From Oscillospiraceae bacterium (GTDB lineage Bacteria; Bacillota; Clostridia; Oscillospirales; Acutalibacteraceae): a stretch of 64,000 nt of DNA. Positions within the stretch are counted from its first letter, which is position 1; each line of letters starts with the position of its first letter. A program made the translations under genes and the position numbers. The stretch spans positions 1 through 64,000 of the forward strand of contig SVOC01000013.1 in assembly GCA_015066625.1 (NCBI GenBank). Direction: 5' to 3'. The notes under the pieces were generated by a model, which saw only the letters and a list, made by a program, of their open reading frames with translations, had not been told where the DNA came from and searched no databases. Positions 45,118 through 53,578 of the stretch are shown here, piece after piece.

Positions 45118-45930
45118 TTGGGCGATAGGGAACAGTTTTCATTTCTGAAGTTTCCCAGAGCGCTGATTGATTCATCTTTGTTTTCTGATTTGTCAGTTGA
45201 TGCAAAATTGCTTTTTGCCATGATACTTGACCGAACGGGACTGTCTGAAATAAATGCAGACAGATTCACCGATTCCTACGGCAATATTTTTGTAGTCTAC
45301 ACAATAAATGAAATATGCGAAAAGCTCGGCTGTGCCCGTGCAAAGGCGGTAAGACTTCTCAAAGAATTGCAGAATTCGGGTCTGATAGAAAAGTACCGTG
45401 ACGGTTGCGGAAAGCCTTCAAAAATAATAATTGCACCGTCGGCTTTGTCAATGCTCAAAATCGAACCTGACAAGTATCAAAATCAAACTTCCGGAAGTGT
45501 TAAAACCGAACTTCGTGAAGTATCAGAATCGAACTCTATCTATAATAAAGAGAATAATAATAATATCATCTACATCAATCCATCTATCAGTTATGATGAG
45601 CTGATAGAAAGTATTGAAGAACAGATTGAATATGACTGTATCAACGGCGATGCCGAAATGGTCAGAGAGATTATTCTCATAATGGCAGATGTTATGTCCG
45701 GAACAACTCCCACCGTCAGAATCGGCGGAAGTGATTTTCCGAGAGAGATCGTTATTTCACGGTTCAAAAAACTTTCGTCAGAGCATATCGAATACGTCAT
45801 CGGCTGCATTGAGAATTCCACAACAAAAATCAAAAACATAAAATCATATCTCATATCTGCTTTGTATAACGCACCATCCACAATGGCAAGCTCGGTTTCG
45901 GCAGAGTTTGCTTTCTATAACAATAATTAA
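45118..45930 (+). CDS. RepA-type replication initiator with DUF6017 tail
   Basis: 270 residues starting at TTG. The N-terminal winged-helix RepA_N domain (FSFLKFPRALI, LSVDAKLLFAMILDRTGLS, YTINEICEKLGCARAKAVRLL) is typical of initiators in Gram-positive plasmids and integrative elements. The C-terminal part (IGGSDFPREIVISRFKKL, then YVIGCIENSTTKIKNIKSYL) matches the DUF6017 region. It would open an origin so the excised circle can replicate. The TTG start is supported by the conserved beginning and the lack of an ATG before residue 35. Confidence 0.85.
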   Translation: MGDREQFSFLKFPRALIDSSLFSDLSVDAKLLFAMILDRTGLSEINADRFTDSYGNIFVVYTINEICEKLGCARAKAVRLLKELQNSGLIEKYRDGCGKPSKIIIAPSALSMLKIEPDKYQNQTSGSVKTELREVSESNSIYNKENNNNIIYINPSISYDELIESIEEQIEYDCINGDAEMVREIILIMADVMSGTTPTVRIGGSDFPREIVISRFKKLSSEHIEYVIGCIENSTTKIKNIKSYLISALYNAPSTMASSVSAEFAFYNNN

Positions 45931-46011
45931 CTGATAATAAGGAGGTCGAAAAATTCGTAAGAATAAACAGAAGATTTTGGCAAACAACATTAAAAAGGAA
46001 GGAGATGGCTT

Positions 46012-46200
46012 ATGGAAATAAATAACGAACAGAGTTCAGGCAGAAAAATGAGTGAAGCGGAAAAACAAAGTGTTATTGAAAAGCTTTGGCTCATTTATTT
46101 CAACGATACTCTTTACGGAAAAGGTCTGATAAGCGAATCTGAAAGAAACCGTATGGCAAACAAGATTCATTCCCGTAAGCCGTCAAACCAATCAAGATAA
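46012..46200 (+). CDS. Small SHOCT-like protein upstream of the recombinase
   Basis: 62 residues. KLWLIYFNDTLYGKGLISES, then ERNRMANKI, has the SHOCT-like pattern of a short helix pair and is a frequent companion of clostridial serine recombinases. AAGGAAGGAG precedes the ATG. It may assist recombination or its control; that is inference. Confidence 0.65.
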   Translation: MEINNEQSSGRKMSEAEKQSVIEKLWLIYFNDTLYGKGLISESERNRMANKIHSRKPSNQSR

Positions 46201-46289
46201 ATTTCGCTCTTGATTTTCTTTTGCGTTTCTGCTAATATATAGATAATGATTTAACGAAATCATATTCAATATGGAGGGATTGTAGATAA

Positions 46290-48038
46290 ATGGATATACA
46301 TAGCGTTAGAATGCAAATGAGAATGAAAAGCATATATGAGATTCCGCTCAGGGTAACATATTATGCCCGTGTTTCGACGGACAGCGATGAGCAGTTGAAT
46401 TCGCTCGGCAATCAGGTAAGCTTTTACGAGAATTTTATCCGTAAGCATCTTCCCTGGACTTTTGTGCCGGGTTACGTAGATGAGGGTCTGTCGGGTATTT
46501 CGGTAAAGAAAAGAGAAAATTTCAACAGAATGATTGATGATGCGGCAGACGGAAAGTTCGACTTGGTTATCACCAAAGAAATCTCACGTTTTGCAAGAAA
46601 TACTCTCGATTCAATTCAGTTTACCCGTCAGCTTCTCGGATACGGTGTCGGCGTATTCTTTCAGAATGACAACATAAATACCCTTGAAGAAGACAGCGAA
46701 CTCAGACTTTCGATTATGTCCTCAATTGCGCAGGAAGAACTCCGCAAGCTTTCGAGCCGAGTTAAGTTTGGTCATCAGCAGGCAATCAAGTCAAACGTTG
46801 TTCTTGGCAACAGTAATATATTCGGCTACAAAAAACTTGATAAAAGGCTTGTTATTGATGAAGAGCAAGCGAAAATGGTAAGGGAATTGTTTGAGCTTTA
46901 TGCAACCGACCAGTACAGCATGAAGCAGATTGAAACAATTTTCTGGGACAAGGGATACCGTAATAACAAGGGCAATAAAATTGCTCATTCAACGATGTCC
47001 AATATGATTTCTAATCCCAAATACAAGGGATACTATGTCGGCAACAAGGTTCGTGTTGTTGATATGTTCACAAAGAAACAAAAGTTCCTGCCACCTGAAG
47101 AATGGGTTATGTTCAAAGATGAAACGGGTGAAATAGTACCCGCAATTGTTTCGGAAGAATTATGGGACAAGGCAAACGAAATTCTGCGCAGAAGAAGCGA
47201 AGATGTCAAGGCACGTCAGGGTATTTGCAACCACGCAAATCTGCTGACGGGTAAACTTTTCTGTATGGACTGCGGAACAGCATATTACCGCCGTGAATCC
47301 AAAGACAGAAGCGGAAACAAAAACAGCAAATGGATATGCTCGGGCAAAATCAAAGGCGGTTCCGATTCCTGCGCATCGTTCGCAATTTATGAAGAAGAAA
47401 TCAAACCGGTTCTTTTTGAAGTTTTCCGTGATACAAAAGCAAACGCCGATGCACTTGTTGAAGAATATTTGCGTGATTACGCAGAAATGACTGATAACGG
47501 GAAATTACCCAAAAGAATAAAAGAACTCGAAAAGAAGATAGATTTTGCTTTGCAGAAAAAAGCAAAGCTGCTTGAATTCAATGTTGCAGGTAAGATTACC
47601 GACAGAGATTTCTTTGAAATGACAGAGCAATGCAACAACGAAATCAAAGAAACGGAAGAACTGATTAAAGAACTTTCGGAAACACTTGAATCAAGTGAAG
47701 AATTCAAAAAACACATCAATGCCGTTCGCAGTGCGATTGCCGCAGCTCAGTCTGATGCAAGATGCGGAATAATTTCAAAAGAATTCGTTGATACCTATAT
47801 AGATAAGATTTATGTGACTCCTGTTGATGAGAATACGATGAAGTTAAGTATCAAGATTTTCTCGGGAGAATCAACGGAAAAATACCTCGAAAAGTTCAGA
47901 CGTCACGTGGGTCAAATGAAGTCCTCATCTGACAGCCACACAAAAAATCAAGGAATATCAACGGTTTCAGGCTCTGAAAATTCTGCGGGTCAAACGAGCA
48001 AGAAGATGATTGAAGCTTACGAAAACGGTATGAAATAA
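46290..48038 (+). CDS. Large serine recombinase (integrase) fused to the SASP 3' end
   Basis: 582 residues. The N-terminal resolvase domain has the catalytic serine in YYARVSTDSDEQ and the RFARNTLD motif. A recombinase domain (about 160-260), a zinc ribbon with CMDC (about 325) and two later cysteines, a coiled coil (about 395-480) and a C-terminal tail follow. The enzyme would integrate and excise the element. The last 12 residues KKMIEAYENGMK are not recombinase sequence but the displaced end of the SASP gene, so the native stop was lost or lies beyond the junction. GGAGGG lies 11 bases before the ATG. Confidence 0.93.
   Translation: MDIHSVRMQMRMKSIYEIPLRVTYYARVSTDSDEQLNSLGNQVSFYENFIRKHLPWTFVPGYVDEGLSGISVKKRENFNRMIDDAADGKFDLVITKEISRFARNTLDSIQFTRQLLGYGVGVFFQNDNINTLEEDSELRLSIMSSIAQEELRKLSSRVKFGHQQAIKSNVVLGNSNIFGYKKLDKRLVIDEEQAKMVRELFELYATDQYSMKQIETIFWDKGYRNNKGNKIAHSTMSNMISNPKYKGYYVGNKVRVVDMFTKKQKFLPPEEWVMFKDETGEIVPAIVSEELWDKANEILRRRSEDVKARQGICNHANLLTGKLFCMDCGTAYYRRESKDRSGNKNSKWICSGKIKGGSDSCASFAIYEEEIKPVLFEVFRDTKANADALVEEYLRDYAEMTDNGKLPKRIKELEKKIDFALQKKAKLLEFNVAGKITDRDFFEMTEQCNNEIKETEELIKELSETLESSEEFKKHINAVRSAIAAAQSDARCGIISKEFVDTYIDKIYVTPVDENTMKLSIKIFSGESTEKYLEKFRRHVGQMKSSSDSHTKNQGISTVSGSENSAGQTSKKMIEAYENGMK
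48000..48004 (+). other. Right attachment junction (attR)
   Basis: AAGAA where recombinase sequence passes into the SASP 3' end. The reconstructed element site has CGGGTCA and TGTCCCG arms, each 8 bases from a central AA. Confidence 0.7.
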
Positions 48039-48055
48039 ATCCGCTTTGCAAAAGG

Positions 48056-48086
48056 GGGCTTCCGCATTGGCGGAGGCTCTTTTTCT
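48056..48086 (+). terminator. Intrinsic terminator, originally of the SASP gene
   Basis: GCTTCCGC (48058-48065) pairs with GCGGAGGC (48070-48077), followed by TCTTTTTC. It now follows the recombinase frame. Confidence 0.85.
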
Positions 48087-48141
48087 TGTATAAATTCCGA
48101 TATATGAAGCAAAATATTACAGATATGAACGGAGTGATTTT

Positions 48142-48582
48142 ATGAAAATAACCGGCGGAGAATACGGCAAAATGGCAAAAAAGGCATCGCCGCCTACAAA
48201 CAAGCTGAAAAACGGAATTTTTGCTTTTGTCATCGGCGGATTGGTGTGCAGTCTGGGCGAGGGCATCGGTATGGTTTATGAAAAGCTTGGTGCGGATGCG
48301 GATGAGGTGAAGATGCTTATTCCGGTAACCCTTATCGTTATTGCCGCGTTGCTGACGGCACTGGGCGTATTCGATAAAATTGCGTATTACGCAGGTGCTG
48401 GGACCATCGTGCCCATAACAGGCTTTGCAAATTCAATTGTTTCGCCTGCCATGGAGCATCAGAGCGAGGGCAAAATCCTCGGCACGGGTGCTAATATGTT
48501 TAAAATCGCAGGACCTGTTATTGTTTACGGCACACTTGCTGCCGTGATTTACGGGGTTGTGTATTATATGATGAACAGGTAA
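48142..48582 (+). CDS. spoVAC: Stage V sporulation protein AC
   Basis: 146 residues with four membrane segments. SpoVAC is part of the channel that moves dipicolinic acid into the forespore and out at germination. The family pattern (PPTNKLKNGIFAFVIGGLVC, FANSIVSPAMEHQSEG) is clear. GGAG precedes the ATG. The usual partners spoVAD and spoVAE do not follow; instead a new promoter and the TIR operon begin. The gene was the original downstream neighbour of the SASP gene. Confidence 0.93.
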   Translation: MKITGGEYGKMAKKASPPTNKLKNGIFAFVIGGLVCSLGEGIGMVYEKLGADADEVKMLIPVTLIVIAALLTALGVFDKIAYYAGAGTIVPITGFANSIVSPAMEHQSEGKILGTGANMFKIAGPVIVYGTLAAVIYGVVYYMMNR

Positions 48583-48691
48583 ATTTCCTGAAAATCTCTG
48601 AGAATTTGCAGACACCGAGCAGATATTTTTCGTAAAATGTTATGCAATTAGATTTCTGATATATGCTACGCATTGTTATAATATATTTTTG

Positions 48692-48720
48692 TTGACATTT
48701 ACCAAAATAAACACTATAAT
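48692..48720 (+). promoter_or_regulatory. Perfect-consensus SigA promoter of the TIR operon
   Basis: TTGACA (48692-48697), exactly 17 bases, TATAAT (48715-48720). This is the strongest promoter seen in the window and lies 54 bases before the first start of the operon. Confidence 0.88.
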
Positions 48721-48774
48721 TTTAAAATAGGGTGGAGTCGGTAAAAATACTGTGCAGAACGGAGAATGCAGAAT

Positions 48775-50562
48775 ATGGAAAAGAAAGAATACAGAAAAAT
48801 TTTGTCTTCCGTGGGAATAAAAAGAAATTCTGTGTTTATTTCCATGTCCGGTAAGGATAAAAAATATGCAGAAGCTCTCACAGAAGCTCTTGACAAGGTT
48901 AACCTTGAGTATTGGTGTATGTATACAAAGAAAAACGGTAATACCAATAAGATAGGCGACGAATATGCCGACATAATTGAAGAAGAGATTGCAAGGTGCT
49001 GTGTTTTTGTTCTTCTTCTTTCGGAAAATTCAAACAATGCGGGGTCGGGAGTTGCAACAGAGCTGTTGGAACTTGAAAAAATCATAGAAAACGAAGGCAG
49101 GAATGCCGTTGAGGTTATGATTATTACCATCGGAGATACAGACATCAAGGATGTAAAATTTGACTTGAGGGAAACGGCAAGAAAGCTGTTTAAGCCTACC
49201 TGTATTTTCGGTAAAATAGATTCGGATTCCACTCCGCAGGATTATTATGACATTGCAAAGGAAATTGAGGACAGGTATAATCTCGGTCTTTCAAAAGGTG
49301 TCAGGAAGCATTTTGAAGCAATTATGAATTCTCAGAGATTTACCGATCTTCTCCGCAGATGCTCAAAGCATACCTGTATGTCACGGACCATAAGCGATGA
49401 CATAATAGAAAGCAACGAATTTTCAAACGAAAAGCTAAGAGAAGCTCATATACTTTCAAATGAGCTTCTGGAGTATGATTGTAACACCTATTCCTGCATG
49501 GTAATAGCAACAAATCTTTTGGGCAATGAAACTGTGGTCAACGGAAAGAAAAAATATGTTCCGGAGAAAAACGGAGTAAAGTATTTTTACTATTACCCCG
49601 AAAGCGGCACGGATGAATTGGAAACAACATTCGAAAAAATAAAATCATTCATTAAAAAAGATGAGTCCAGCCGCAGGCAGGTTGTGCGAATGATCCGTAA
49701 GGAATTCTGCCAAAGAAACAAGATAGAAGTTTTTCTCAATGAATTCAACGGAAAAACTTATGATAAATTCAAAGAGCAGTATCATATAGTCGATTATGAT
49801 GCTGTTAATGCGTTCAAAGCATTGTTTGAAACCGAGAAGGTGCAGGGCTATTTCGATTATGCATCCGAGGAAGATGAATTCAGCGTGCCCGAAGAGGTTT
49901 TTGCCTGGATGCGCGGAGAAGATGATGAGTTTTCTTACAACTACACAAACGGAGTTGTAAACGATTTTATCAGCTTTTTGTGTGATTTCACCGAAATGCT
50001 TTCATCTGCAAAGGATATAAACAGTGTATCGCTGGAATCGCTTAGGTCAAGAAGTAAGGACCTTGAAAGACTCAGAGACCTTGAAAGCTGGCAGAACAGA
50101 AAAATTGAGTTATCTCCTGCCGAAAGCAAAAAAATGATAAAGTATCTGCTTAACCATACAGTTGATGTTGTAGGCGTAAAGCAGAAAAATTTTCCCCATC
50201 TTGCCAATTGGATGAGTTTTGATGATGAAAACGGATACGGCGCTACAGACGAAGATGTTGTTGAAAAAGCACTCGGGAATCTGGTTGCCGTGCCTATTGA
50301 AGATAATGAACTGCTCAGACTTTGTTACAGCTTTATTCTTTTCCTTTCCGATACGGGTCCCAGCGGTGCATGGTACACTACCGGAAAGCAGTATGCCAAT
50401 TCCTATGAGCAGGATGTGGTCTTTACATACGATATAGACCGCCAGAGCGAGAAGAGTGCGGCACTGGTCGATGCTTTCAGGTATATGGTTGATATCAATG
50501 ACGGAGCAAAAAGAATACTTGAAAAGAAAAAGAGCCGTCTGCTAAAAAAAGAGCAGAACTGA
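48775..50562 (+). CDS. TIR-domain protein, first gene of an uncharacterised six-gene operon
   Basis: 595 residues. Residues 17-120 form a TIR domain: NSVFISMSGKDKKYAEALTE, then ARCCVFVLLLSENSNNAG and SGVATELLEL, with a candidate NADase glutamate at E96. The rest (about 150-595) is helical and not recognised; it may sense or scaffold. Bacterial TIR proteins usually deplete NAD or make cyclic ADP-ribose signals on infection. I chose the ATG at 48775 because CGGAGA lies 9 bases upstream; an ATG at 48766 is too close to it. The next gene starts 34 bases after the stop. Confidence 0.8.
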   Translation: MEKKEYRKILSSVGIKRNSVFISMSGKDKKYAEALTEALDKVNLEYWCMYTKKNGNTNKIGDEYADIIEEEIARCCVFVLLLSENSNNAGSGVATELLELEKIIENEGRNAVEVMIITIGDTDIKDVKFDLRETARKLFKPTCIFGKIDSDSTPQDYYDIAKEIEDRYNLGLSKGVRKHFEAIMNSQRFTDLLRRCSKHTCMSRTISDDIIESNEFSNEKLREAHILSNELLEYDCNTYSCMVIATNLLGNETVVNGKKKYVPEKNGVKYFYYYPESGTDELETTFEKIKSFIKKDESSRRQVVRMIRKEFCQRNKIEVFLNEFNGKTYDKFKEQYHIVDYDAVNAFKALFETEKVQGYFDYASEEDEFSVPEEVFAWMRGEDDEFSYNYTNGVVNDFISFLCDFTEMLSSAKDINSVSLESLRSRSKDLERLRDLESWQNRKIELSPAESKKMIKYLLNHTVDVVGVKQKNFPHLANWMSFDDENGYGATDEDVVEKALGNLVAVPIEDNELLRLCYSFILFLSDTGPSGAWYTTGKQYANSYEQDVVFTYDIDRQSEKSAALVDAFRYMVDINDGAKRILEKKKSRLLKKEQN

Positions 50563-50596
50563 TCGACCGATAACTAACTAAGAAAAAAGGTGCGAT

Positions 50597-51643
50597 ATGA
50601 AGCATTTAGCAGGAGAATTTGAAAAACAGAAAAGCACGGTGTTGCTGTTTCCTTTCAGGACTGACATCTGGCGCAGGCAGTGTAAACCCATTTGTCAGAT
50701 GATAACAGATCTGGCAAACACAATTGCAAAATACCAGCCGGTTGTGCTGGGTGTTTTACCTGATCTGGCTGAAACTGTTAACAAAAAATACGTTTTTGAA
50801 AAGAATGTTACGATTTTACCGTGTCTTTATAACGATTGTTGGTCGCGTGATACAGTATCAAGTGTGGTGCTCGGCGAAGAGCCGTATGTGGCATCCTTCG
50901 GATTCAACTCATATGGTGACGGTCTTTATTATCCTTGGGATGACGATGACCGTCTTGATGAGGAGATAGCAAGTTTTTTTGATTACCCTTTGAAGAAGTG
51001 TGATCTTATACTTGAAGGCGGCAACATCATGCCTGACGGCAACGGAACAATTTTTTCGGTTAAAGATGCCCTTGTCAATGACAACAGAAATCCGGGTGTT
51101 TCTGCTGAAGAAGTGGAAAAAAGGCTTAAAGAGGCAACCGGAGCAAAACAGATTATCTGGATTCCCAGAGGTTTGGTTAATGATGAAACGGGCGGTCATA
51201 TTGACAATATTCTTGCTTTTGCCGATAAGGATACGGCTATTATTTCGTGGACTGATAATCCGGATGATCCTCAGTACGAGGTTGTTCGCGAGGTTGAAGC
51301 AATTATGATGGAAGCCAGAAATACAGACGGCGGACCCTACAGAATTATTCATTTGCCGATTGCGCCTGTTTATTACAGAAATGAAGAGGATTCTTCAGAG
51401 ATTACCTACGCCGAGGGCTCATTTTCAAGGAATGAAGGTATGGCTATTCTGGAGACCTACATTAATTTTGCTCTTGTCAACGGTGCGGTGATTGTGCCTC
51501 AGTTCGGCTATGAGGAACTTGATGCTGAAGCTGTCAGGATACTGAAAGAAGCTTTCCCAGACAGAGATGTGATACCTTTCTACTCAAGAGAGGCGTCACT
51601 GGGCGGCGGCGGATTGCATTGCCTTACAAAACACATTAATTGA
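50597..51643 (+). CDS. Agmatine deiminase family protein (PAD fold)
   Basis: 348 residues, near the usual family length. Agmatine deiminase converts agmatine to N-carbamoylputrescine and ammonia. The pentein-fold motifs are intact: CWSRDT (D85), ILEGGNI (E140), TGGHIDN (H201, D203) and GGGGLHCLTKHI with catalytic C342. The usual E in the D-E-W-x-R-D motif is replaced by Cys. No putrescine carbamoyltransferase or N-carbamoylputrescine amidase is nearby, so it is unlikely to be simple agmatine catabolism. AAAGGTG precedes the ATG. It lies inside the TIR operon. Confidence 0.88.
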   Translation: MKHLAGEFEKQKSTVLLFPFRTDIWRRQCKPICQMITDLANTIAKYQPVVLGVLPDLAETVNKKYVFEKNVTILPCLYNDCWSRDTVSSVVLGEEPYVASFGFNSYGDGLYYPWDDDDRLDEEIASFFDYPLKKCDLILEGGNIMPDGNGTIFSVKDALVNDNRNPGVSAEEVEKRLKEATGAKQIIWIPRGLVNDETGGHIDNILAFADKDTAIISWTDNPDDPQYEVVREVEAIMMEARNTDGGPYRIIHLPIAPVYYRNEEDSSEITYAEGSFSRNEGMAILETYINFALVNGAVIVPQFGYEELDAEAVRILKEAFPDRDVIPFYSREASLGGGGLHCLTKHIN

Positions 51644-51660
51644 ATGAGAGGGTATTGAGC

Positions 51661-53577
51661 ATGGGAAAAGATATATTAAGAAAAGACGTAAAAAGCATTG
51701 TTCTTGAACAAAAAGAGTCAAATACCGGCGATGTTGTTTTCGAAGCTTTTTCCTCCAAGGAAGAGTTGGGAAAAAGGATTTTTGAAAATTATAAGCAGAA
51801 AAGAATCAGTAATAATGACGGCAGAAAAGTTTTCTATTCTGATGATAAATCAAAGAGAGCCGGTTTTCTGAGCAACGTTTACGGTAATGTAGGTGTTATG
51901 ACACTGGTCAACAGAATGAATGTTGAACTCGGCGATGAAGACAAAGCCGAACTGGAACAGAATATCTGTTATATCCTTGACTATATTGAGAAAAACGGGT
52001 ATACACTCTATCCTTATATATCCGAGGAAGACAATAAAGACGGCGCAACAAGACTTTTCAACAGAAACTATCCCCATATAGGTTCTATGACATGGGCAAT
52101 AAGCTTTTTTGTAAGTGTAAGAAAGGCTTGCAGACAGGGCGTTATTGACCTTGAAAAATATCCCAGCAAAAAGAGCCTGAATGAAACATATTCGGATGTT
52201 CTCATAAAGCAGATTAAAGAAATTATTGTGAAATTTAATGAAGCGTTTATTGATGACGGTGAACTGCTTGGCTGGAGCTTCACAAAAGAGTGCGAAACTC
52301 CATCTCTTTTCTACACATATTCGGTTCTTGAAGCCTTCAGTGATTTTGACGATAACGTTCTGAACCTTGCTTCTGATGACAGTGACGCCGAAGAAGATAA
52401 AGAACTTATTGATGCCATTAACGGTGATGCTAAATACGATGAAAGACTGACTGAAAGATGGAAGAAAAATTGCTATCGAGTTGCCGATAAGGCATGGGAT
52501 GCCTATAAAGATGTCCTGAAGGATTCATTCATCGATGATAATTTCCTTAAAGGCTTCAAAACAATTTCACGCAGCGATATCGTAAGAGCCAACAGCTCAA
52601 ATGCACTGTTTAACACTATCTATCTTGTTTTCATCCTTTTCTACGGTTACGTGAATTCAAGAAAAGAAGAAGACGGTGACCATGCGGGTGCAGATGACGT
52701 TGTTCAGACAATGAAGGCGGCTCTTCAGAATGTTCAGCGTATATATGACCAGCTTAAGGGTAACGGTCTTGGTTATATTGTTGATACATACTACATTGTA
52801 TTCAACTCGAAAAACAGAAACAGTGATCGCGGTGATAAATATACCGTTAAGTTTAACCGCAAGAAGCTGGTTGACGCAAAGCTTCTGCCCACTCTTGTTA
52901 AGGCTAACAACGTGATTGCGTTTTATATTGACCAGTACCCCGTCAAGCAGATGAGCGAGCTTTTCAAGGATCTTCTCAATAATCTGCCTGCAAAAGAGGG
53001 TGTGTATGTCTGGGAAGCTGATGAATATGATGTTAAGATTACAGAACGTTACATTGAAGCTATCGCAGATTTCTATGCATATTACGATAAATATGAACGC
53101 CTTTACTCTGAAAACTTCAATCAGAACTACGCCATAACCGAAAGAGAGCGCAGAGATATTGAGGAACAGACCAAGAGACTTTTCGGCGATGAGATCAGAG
53201 AAGGAATCGAAAAGGAATTTGCCGAGAGAGAAAAGTCAATCCGTAAGGAATACAGCATTGAGAATGCGATTAACGAAAGAATAGAAAGCACAATAGAAGC
53301 TTGCATAATTTCTGCAATGAAGAAAATAATCAGCAGTAACGAGGGCGAAAAGGTTGAGCTTTCAACATTTGAGGATGAATTCAAAGAGCTTCTTTACAGG
53401 CTTATGCTCAGCTATACGGACAGCTATCTTATCAGCACAAGCGAGGATAAGAAAATTGACCTTGAGCAGATGAGAAAGAACAGAAGATTTGATATTGACT
53501 TGTTTATGGAAATGTGGAGTGAAAGTCTGAGCAAATCAAATTCTGTTGTTTCCGCATTGTTGAAGGAGGAAAAATAA
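51661..53577 (+). CDS. Unrecognised 638-residue protein, possible alpha/alpha-toroid
   Basis: No family recognised. The N-terminal half (about 50-240) has spaced Trp/Gly/Pro motifs (GSMTWAISFFVSVRKA, LLGWSFTKECETPSLFYTYS) that look like the helix-pair repeats of terpene-cyclase-type toroids; this is a weak visual similarity. An acidic patch (about 235-265) follows, and the C-terminal 150 residues are a charged coiled coil (REGIEKEFAEREKSIRKEYS). Of TTG 51640, TTG 51655 and ATG 51661 I chose the ATG, which has GAGAGGG 8 bases upstream. The next gene starts 1 base after its stop. Probably cytosolic and a partner of the ATPase. Confidence 0.7.
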   Translation: MGKDILRKDVKSIVLEQKESNTGDVVFEAFSSKEELGKRIFENYKQKRISNNDGRKVFYSDDKSKRAGFLSNVYGNVGVMTLVNRMNVELGDEDKAELEQNICYILDYIEKNGYTLYPYISEEDNKDGATRLFNRNYPHIGSMTWAISFFVSVRKACRQGVIDLEKYPSKKSLNETYSDVLIKQIKEIIVKFNEAFIDDGELLGWSFTKECETPSLFYTYSVLEAFSDFDDNVLNLASDDSDAEEDKELIDAINGDAKYDERLTERWKKNCYRVADKAWDAYKDVLKDSFIDDNFLKGFKTISRSDIVRANSSNALFNTIYLVFILFYGYVNSRKEEDGDHAGADDVVQTMKAALQNVQRIYDQLKGNGLGYIVDTYYIVFNSKNRNSDRGDKYTVKFNRKKLVDAKLLPTLVKANNVIAFYIDQYPVKQMSELFKDLLNNLPAKEGVYVWEADEYDVKITERYIEAIADFYAYYDKYERLYSENFNQNYAITERERRDIEEQTKRLFGDEIREGIEKEFAEREKSIRKEYSIENAINERIESTIEACIISAMKKIISSNEGEKVELSTFEDEFKELLYRLMLSYTDSYLISTSEDKKIDLEQMRKNRRFDIDLFMEMWSESLSKSNSVVSALLKEEK

Positions 53578-53578
53578 A

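Larger units (their letters stand above)
42797..48004 (+). mobile_element. 5.2-kb serine-recombinase integrative element splitting the SASP gene
   Basis: The left junction AAGAA (42797-42801) is inside SASP codons 52-53; the right junction AAGAA (48000-48004) is at the same codons. Deleting 5203 bases between them joins GGQMV to KKMIEAYENGMK and gives a normal 63-residue SASP with its own terminator. Cargo: DUF6061 protein, HTH/HipA-like pair, a decayed gene, RepA-type initiator, a small SHOCT-like protein and a large serine recombinase. No conjugation genes are present, so it is a mobilisable or decayed element. Confidence 0.85.

Noticed and set aside
50597-51643. Ordinary agmatine catabolism operon
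   Set aside because: No carbamoyltransferase, antiporter or amidase is present; the neighbours are TIR and ATPase genes.
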